NCBI GenBank assembly: GCA_965651595.1
Contig: CBFGTA010000086.1
Coordinates: forward strand, 1-9,581
Direction: 5' to 3'
From: CBFGTA01 sp965651595
GTDB taxonomy: Bacteria > Actinomycetota > Actinomycetes > S36-B12 > UBA10799
DNA length: 9,581 nucleotides
Shown here piece after piece: positions 5,176 through 9,581 of the stretch. The position numbers and the translations under genes are program-made. The notes beneath the pieces were generated by a model, which had not been told where the DNA came from, did no database searches, and saw nothing but the letters and a program-made list of their open reading frames with translations. How positions within the stretch are numbered: the first letter of the stretch is position 1; each line of letters opens with the position of its first letter.

Positions 5176-7291
5176 TTCGAATCACCCGGAACGCCCGTAT
5201 CGTCAGGTCGTCGCAACTATCACCGATCGATATTCGCTAGCACCGGCAGTTGCCGCGGCCCTGTCCGGGATTCTGTTCCTCTTGTCCACCATCTTCTTCG
5301 TGGATACCGCACCCACTTTCGATTTGGGAGTGCTTGGCGCGTCTACCGCAGGGGGCTCCACAGCCCTGGTCGCCTTCCTGGTGTGCGGGGCAGGCTACCT
5401 AGTGGCGGCCCGGATCGCCTGGGTTTGGGTCGGTGGCCTCGTCGGCCTAGCCCTCTGCCTCATCGGTTTCGCGCATGCATTTGCGGTGACCGCCCTAGCC
5501 GCGGTGGTCGGGGCACCGGAAGCCGCCCACGCCGGAACGTTCGTCGTGCAGTTCGTACAGCCCGTGGTGTGGGGCCTGATCGTCATGACAGTCGCCCACC
5601 GATTCCGCCAACAAGCCTCCACCACTGCCCGCCTCATCGCGGCTGAGCAGTCACTGCGCGAACAGAAGGCCGCGGCCGACGTTGCCATCCAAACCCACAC
5701 GCAGCGTCTACAGGAACTCGTCGACGTCGGCGTAGTTCCAGAAGTTGATGTCCTGTTGACGCACCTGCGGCAATTCGAAGACGATCCACAGTCGATCAGC
5801 GCCGACCAACTTTCTGCGATGGGAGAACAACTCAACGATGTCTCCGCGCGCTTGGTGCGGCCCCTCAGCCACCAGCTCGCCGGCCCCTCCGCTCCCGTCA
5901 CGACACCGGCCACTGTCGGCATGACGACGCCTACCGATACTGCCCCGGGGTTCTTAGCAACGGCCCGGGCCTCCGCCACGCACGCCTGGGAAGGGCTGGC
6001 GAGACCGTTGAGCGTCAGTTGGGTTGCCAGCATTGCCTGGCTCATTGTCGGCGTGCGGGTCGTGGCGAACGTACCGACCGGTGCGGCCATCCTTGTTGCA
6101 CTTGTAGTGGGCGGGGTTATCTGGCTCAGCCTGTGGAGCATCGAACGTGTCCTATCCACCGCCCACTTATCGATGTCGCCCACGCCGTTGCGCCTCACCC
6201 GCTGGGGCGCGAGTGTCCTCATCGGCGCACTTGCGGCCTGGGTCGATATCACGGCCTACTGGCTGATGGAATCATCGAGCGGGCCGGACTGGATTCCGGT
6301 GGCGGCCTTGTCAGGTTCAGCTATCGCGGTGGCTCTGGTCGCGGGAATCGCGCGAATCCCCTTCGCGGCTCTGCGACGCGCATCTGGGGTTCTCACACTG
6401 GTTCTCGTCGCAGCAGTCGGCGCGGGTTCGTGGATTATTTACGCCGGTCGGGGCGCTGGTTTCGGTGCAGTCGTGAACGGCGTTATCTTTGGCCTGGTCA
6501 CGCTGCTCGTGGCGCTGGGAACCGACCTGTCCCGTTCGCGGGCGATTGACTCCCGTACAGTGGCGCGGACCGTGAGACAGCAGCGCGATGCCGTGGAACA
6601 GGCACTGGAGACTGAACACGATCTGAGTGTGACGCTGTCACGAACGCTGCACGGCGACGTCCAAGGCACCCTAACCGGCGCGGCCCTCGGGATGGCACTG
6701 GCCGCCGACGGGCGAATGCCCACCCGTGAAGCCGTGGAAGCTGCAATCGGGGCCATCGAAGCAGTAGCGGCTGATCTGCGCTCCGCCACCCTCAGGCCAG
6801 AACAGCGCTACGAACCAGCGTCGCTAGCCAGTGGTCCGCCCGATGACATATTAGGCAACGCCATCGACAGGCTGTCCGAACGCTGGCCAGCGCTGGATAT
6901 TCAGACATCGATTGCTCCTCGCGCCCGCGAGGCACTCCAGGGACGCGGCGACCTCGTGAACGACGTGGTGGATATCGCCTCAGAGGCCATTACGAACGCG
7001 GTTCGGCACGGATCCGCGACCCGGGTCGCTGTCGGTGTGGCCGTGTCTGGCCGCCCGGATGGCACCCAGGTGGTTGACATGACTATTGACGATGACGGTG
7101 CTGGACTCACCGGGGCGTCTCGAGAGCTACATCTCACAGGTCGGGAGACTTGGTTGGGCCTGGGCATGTTGAGTGTTCTGGATTCAGGTGCTCAGGTAGC
7201 CCTCGGAGCGAGCCCGGCTGGTGGTGCGCGATTGCGGGCCCGCTGGCCGATCGACGATAGCCCAAGCCCGGCAGGTAATGACTCCAGCTAG
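5156..7291 (+). CDS. Multi-span membrane sensor histidine kinase (HisKA_3-like)
   Basis: A 711-residue kinase, partner of the overlapping response regulator. The start ATG at 5156 is preceded by GGAGGTGG. The layout is unusual: about four membrane spans (near 31-49, 66-86, 89-110, 128-147), a cytoplasmic helical segment (150-235, heptad-like, rich in Gln/Glu/Leu) and a Thr/Pro-rich linker, then about six more spans (286-305, 308-328, 348-369, 379-401, 410-430, 436-456). The dimerization/phosphoacceptor helix follows with His499 in SRTLHGDVQGTLTG, then the ATPase domain (about 600-705) with N-box SEAITNAVRHG (Asn614), G1 DDDGAG (Asp646) and G2 GLGM. This fits NarL-type partner kinases in the C-terminal part. 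No periplasmic ligand domain is seen, so the signal may be sensed in the membrane or in the internal cytoplasmic segment. The signal is unknown. Confidence 0.9.
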   Translation: MVRPPANSNHPERPYRQVVATITDRYSLAPAVAAALSGILFLLSTIFFVDTAPTFDLGVLGASTAGGSTALVAFLVCGAGYLVAARIAWVWVGGLVGLALCLIGFAHAFAVTALAAVVGAPEAAHAGTFVVQFVQPVVWGLIVMTVAHRFRQQASTTARLIAAEQSLREQKAAADVAIQTHTQRLQELVDVGVVPEVDVLLTHLRQFEDDPQSISADQLSAMGEQLNDVSARLVRPLSHQLAGPSAPVTTPATVGMTTPTDTAPGFLATARASATHAWEGLARPLSVSWVASIAWLIVGVRVVANVPTGAAILVALVVGGVIWLSLWSIERVLSTAHLSMSPTPLRLTRWGASVLIGALAAWVDITAYWLMESSSGPDWIPVAALSGSAIAVALVAGIARIPFAALRRASGVLTLVLVAAVGAGSWIIYAGRGAGFGAVVNGVIFGLVTLLVALGTDLSRSRAIDSRTVARTVRQQRDAVEQALETEHDLSVTLSRTLHGDVQGTLTGAALGMALAADGRMPTREAVEAAIGAIEAVAADLRSATLRPEQRYEPASLASGPPDDILGNAIDRLSERWPALDIQTSIAPRAREALQGRGDLVNDVVDIASEAITNAVRHGSATRVAVGVAVSGRPDGTQVVDMTIDDDGAGLTGASRELHLTGRETWLGLGMLSVLDSGAQVALGASPAGGARLRARWPIDDSPSPAGNDSS

Positions 7292-7363
7292 GCGTCGACC
7301 AGAGTCTGTCCGATCTTCGGTACTGGACTGCTTCCGGCCAGCAGCATCTGGCACAGTTGCGCC

Positions 7364-8536
7364 ATGGTCGACAATCCGCCACCTCCCGCCGCAACGCCAG
7401 ATTCGGCCGCTGATGCTCCAATCAGTCGCGGCCGCCTCGTCGCGGGCCTCGCTGGTCTGGCCGTTGTGGCTCTCGCCGCTGGCTACGTGGTCCTCACTGT
7501 TGTCGAGACCATGCTGGATTGGTTGTGGCTAGATGTGGCGGCTTCGGCCGAAGGATGGTCGCTCATTGCCCTCGTCCTGGCCATTCCCACTGTGGCGGGA
7601 ATTCTTGTTGCCCTATTGCGACGAGCCGGGGCGGATGGACATAGTCCCCTAGCTGGCCTTGCCCTCGGGCCAATCACGTCCCGGGACTACCCCACCGTCA
7701 TCGGGGCTATCGCTGTCACCCTGGTCGGCGGGCTGGTACTTGGACCCGAAGTAGCCATGGTGTCCACGGGCGCGTGGTTGGGTACGGTAACCGCTCAGCG
7801 ATTCGGGCTTCCCGCCAAGGCGACAGTGGGCGTCGGCGCCCTGGCCGCGATCCTGGCTCTGTTTGTCAATCCGCTCCTGCACGGATCTTTTGAAACCTCT
7901 CCCAATTATCAGTTCGATGTGCGACATCTGGCGGGAGCGATTGCCGTCGGAGTCGTGACGGCAGGCCTGCTCTGGCTAACCCGGCAGGCAGCGATTGGGG
8001 TTCTGCGTCTGCATGGTGGAGACCGACCTCGCGTCTTGGTCCTGGGTCTAGCGGGCCTGGCTGTGGGTGCTGTGGCCCTGGTGTACCACTACTGGAGTAA
8101 GCAGCCAGTCGGACTGGTGCTGACAAGCGGCGAATCTAATGTCAAGGCATTGCTAGCGCTGGGGACGATCGGACTGTTAGCGGGAACAGTCATCGCCAAG
8201 CTGCTCGCCTACGCCATCAGCCTCGGTGGAGGCTTCCGCGGCGGGCCGTACTTCCCAGCCCTTTATGCTGGCGCGGGTATTGGGGCAATCGCGACCGTGC
8301 TGAGTCCAGACTGGGCCGCGGGTGCTGCTGGAGCGGGCGTGGCGGCCGCAGCAATCTACATTGCCCACCCACCGTGGAAGGTCGTGCTCATCCTGGCTGT
8401 CGTCCTGGGTCTACTTGTGGGTGGACCGCAGATGATTATCTTGGCCTTCATTGGCGGCGCGATGGCCAAGTTCGTTCCGGAAGTCACCGTCAACACCCAT
8501 CCCGACGGTTCCCAAGAAGTTCACCACGTCCGCTAG
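7364..8536 (+). CDS. ClC-family chloride channel/transporter homologue, divergent
   Basis: A 390-residue membrane protein with about ten hydrophobic segments; the protein is shorter than ClC-ec1 (473 residues). Two ClC signatures are recognisable: GLVLGPEVAMVSTGAW, matching the GREGP region with Glu129 where the gating glutamate sits, and GGGFRGGPYFPALYAGAGIG (about 288-307), matching the GGxFxP chloride-binding loop. The GSGIP motif is not seen; ADGHSPLAG (about 90-98) is at the equivalent place. The end is a charged cytoplasmic tail with no CBS domains. Expected role: chloride transport or proton-coupled exchange in the cytoplasmic membrane, not certain given the changed motifs. The ATG at 7364 lacks a Shine-Dalgarno. 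It lies 72 bp after the kinase gene, so co-transcription is possible. Confidence 0.82.
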   Translation: MVDNPPPPAATPDSAADAPISRGRLVAGLAGLAVVALAAGYVVLTVVETMLDWLWLDVAASAEGWSLIALVLAIPTVAGILVALLRRAGADGHSPLAGLALGPITSRDYPTVIGAIAVTLVGGLVLGPEVAMVSTGAWLGTVTAQRFGLPAKATVGVGALAAILALFVNPLLHGSFETSPNYQFDVRHLAGAIAVGVVTAGLLWLTRQAAIGVLRLHGGDRPRVLVLGLAGLAVGAVALVYHYWSKQPVGLVLTSGESNVKALLALGTIGLLAGTVIAKLLAYAISLGGGFRGGPYFPALYAGAGIGAIATVLSPDWAAGAAGAGVAAAAIYIAHPPWKVVLILAVVLGLLVGGPQMIILAFIGGAMAKFVPEVTVNTHPDGSQEVHHVR

Positions 8537-8575
8537 CGAACCCCTGCCCGGCGCTCCCCCAATCACTGGCCGCTG

Positions 8576-8977
8576 TTAGAGGTTCATCGTCACCACGCGC
8601 TTGGGTTTGACGCGCACCACCACCCGAACGTTGTCCGTTCCGTCGTCGCCGGGATAGCGATCGGCGCCCATGTATTCGCGGGCAAGGTCGTCGATGAGTT
8701 GCCGCCCACCTTCTTCGGTCATCTCGACACTCCCGCGCACTTCTGCATACGAGTACGGGCTGGCGGACGGATTGACAAGGACGCTACAGCGCGGGTCGGC
8801 CACTAGATTCTTGTGCTTGCGGCGACCAATCGTGGTGGAGAACAGGACGTCATTGCCGTCGGTTGTCACCCACACCACCGACAACTGGGGCCGCCCGTCG
8901 GGGTTGATCGTACCGACTACAGCGAAGTTGGAAGCGTCGAACAGGGCTTTCACGGCGGGGGTGAGTTCAGCGGTCAT
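8576..8977 (-). CDS. PPOX-class (possibly F420-dependent) oxidoreductase
   Basis: A 133-residue protein with the split beta-barrel fold of the pyridoxamine-phosphate-oxidase-like superfamily, typical in length and sequence of the actinobacterial proteins that bind flavin or the deazaflavin F420. Seen: FAVVGTINPDGRPQLSVVWV (about 18-37, first strands), the cofactor-phosphate region FSTTIGRRKHKNLVADPR (about 46-63), the VRGSVEM strand, and the LAREYMG helix. Such enzymes reduce small substrates in the cytoplasm; the substrate is unknown and no F420 synthesis gene is nearby. No Shine-Dalgarno precedes the ATG (complement of 8975-8977). The stop lies 39 bp from that of the convergent ClC gene with no clear terminator between. 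Confidence 0.85.
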   Translation of the reverse strand: MTAELTPAVKALFDASNFAVVGTINPDGRPQLSVVWVTTDGNDVLFSTTIGRRKHKNLVADPRCSVLVNPSASPYSYAEVRGSVEMTEEGGRQLIDDLAREYMGADRYPGDDGTDNVRVVVRVKPKRVVTMNL

Positions 8978-9124
8978 AACGTGACGCTACTGCACCACAC
9001 GAACCACCGTCTAGCCGTTGTCACCTGACCTTCGACCGGGCTCGGGCCGAACAGAAAGGCGTCCTGGTAGAGGTCGGACCCCTCGCCACACCCGCGGAGA
9101 AAACCTGGCCAACCAACCCCAGAG
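8978..9124. other. Intergenic region upstream of the PPOX gene
   Basis: 147 bp with no gene I can support. It should hold the promoter of the PPOX gene on the minus strand; a TAGCGT six bases before the ATG is at the right place for a leaderless -10 box but matches poorly, and no -35 is clear. It may also contain debris from the neighbouring transposon remnant. Confidence 0.4.
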
Positions 9125-9140
9125 TCAACCTGACTCAGGG
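9118..9140. repeat. Inverted repeat at the end of the transposase remnant
   Basis: CCCAGAGTCA (9118-9127), a three-base spacer ACC, then TGACTCAGGG (9131-9140): nine of ten positions pair. It spans the point just after transposase similarity stops (about 9146). It could be a small terminator-like hairpin, a protein-binding dyad or a scar of the event that truncated the transposase. Confidence 0.45.
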
Positions 9141-9581
9141 CAGTCCCGGTCGTGCAGATCGATGATTTCGTCGGTGACCGTGACCTGACCCTCGATCGCC
9201 TGGGCGACCAGGGTCGCGTAGCGGCGTTGCGGTTCGAACTTCGCCAGATCGGCGGGTGTCATCGCGGCGCCTTCGCGGGCCATCTTCAGCAGCCGGTTGC
9301 GGTGGACCTCGCGTTCAATGCCAGCGGGCAGTTCCAGTGCTGCCAGACCCGCAGGCGCTCGATGTGTTCGAGCATGTGACGGGCGTTCGGTTTCGTCGGC
9401 GCCTGGCGCAGCCAGGCCAGCATCGTCATGGCGCTGTCGTCCCGACGCTTGAGCAGACCATCCAGCCCGCGCCGATGCGCCGGAGACAGCCTCACGGTCA
9501 GCGCGGCGTACATACGGCGGTTGGCCCCGGTGACAGCTTCAGCACACACCCGCTCAATGACCTGCACGGATGGAAACAAAA
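9125..9581 (-). pseudogene. Tn3-family transposase (TnpA) fragment, frameshifted and truncated
   Basis: The frame is open to the right edge, so the gene begins outside the window. The first section (9286-9581) resembles the N-terminal region of Tn3-family transposases: VQVIERVCAEA, ANRRMYAALTVRLSPAHRRG, MTMLAWLRQAP and ARHMLEHIERLRVWQ. At about 9339-9340 one base is missing; restoring it gives the expected continuation ALELPAGIEREVHRNRLLK, then MAREGAAMTPADL, FEPQRRYATLVAQ and VTDEIIDLHDR in a second frame. Similarity ends at about 9146 and the frame stops at 9125-9127, far short of the roughly 1,000-residue family length, so the DDE catalytic domain is absent. It is therefore non-functional. 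The family is reliable; the specific transposon is not identified, and no terminal inverted repeat is seen. Confidence 0.85.

Noticed and set aside
5395..6252. 285-aa open frame on the minus strand inside the kinase gene
   Set aside because: The composition is Thr/Ala/Arg-rich as expected from antisense of GC-rich membrane-protein codons; the + strand kinase explains the region.
8978..9120. Open minus-strand stretch reading SDLYQDAFLFGPSPVEGQV ahead of the PPOX gene
   Set aside because: It looks protein-like but has no visible start, is short, and I do not recognise it; too weak to call a gene or a gene fragment.
9152..9379. 75-aa + strand open frame at the right end
   Set aside because: It lies opposite the Tn3 transposase similarity and has no recognisable motif.

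Overview
The window is a stretch of a GC-rich chromosome with actinobacterial features: G/C-biased third codon positions, a TAP-like alpha/beta hydrolase, a PPOX protein resembling F420-dependent oxidoreductases, an AA10 lytic polysaccharide monooxygenase (LPMO) with fibronectin type III (Fn3) repeats, and likely leaderless mRNAs. No marker gene allows naming a genus. I see no rRNA, tRNA, CRISPR array, phage gene or plasmid replication gene.

Layout from left to right. (1) The 3' end of a secreted-type alpha/beta hydrolase (2-415, +) runs in from the left edge. It converges on an FAD-dependent oxidoreductase of the geranylgeranyl-reductase/monooxygenase type (457-1614, -). (2) A 146-bp divergent intergenic region holds a strong nested dyad just upstream of the oxidoreductase start. 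(3) Two secreted carbohydrate-active proteins follow on the + strand: a lipoprotein NodB-type polysaccharide deacetylase (1761-2570) and a secreted AA10 LPMO with three Fn3 domains (2768-4318), closed by a hairpin terminator (4351-4395). (4) A two-component system follows: a NarL/LuxR-type response regulator (4507-5175) with a promoter that suggests a leaderless transcript, overlapping by 20 bp a large multi-membrane-span histidine kinase (5156-7291). A divergent ClC-type chloride channel/transporter homologue (7364-8536) follows on the same strand. (5) A PPOX-class oxidoreductase (8576-8977, -) comes next. The right edge is a decayed Tn3-family transposase (9125-9581, -) with a one-base frameshift and a truncated 3' part.

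How the genes may work together: the deacetylase and the LPMO are adjacent, co-oriented and both exported, and both families act on beta-1,4 GlcNAc-type polymers (chitin or peptidoglycan), so a joint role in polymer attack is plausible but not shown. The two-component system has its own promoter behind a terminator, so it is probably a separate unit; whether it controls the ClC gene 72 bp downstream or the LPMO gene upstream cannot be told from sequence. The Tn3 remnant marks past transposon activity at the right border.

I did not find an unambiguous new system. The best leads are the Shine-Dalgarno-sequestering dyad before the oxidoreductase, the two-membrane-bundle kinase, the LPMO with a perfect internal repeat and a cationic amphipathic C-terminal tail, and the divergent ClC protein.
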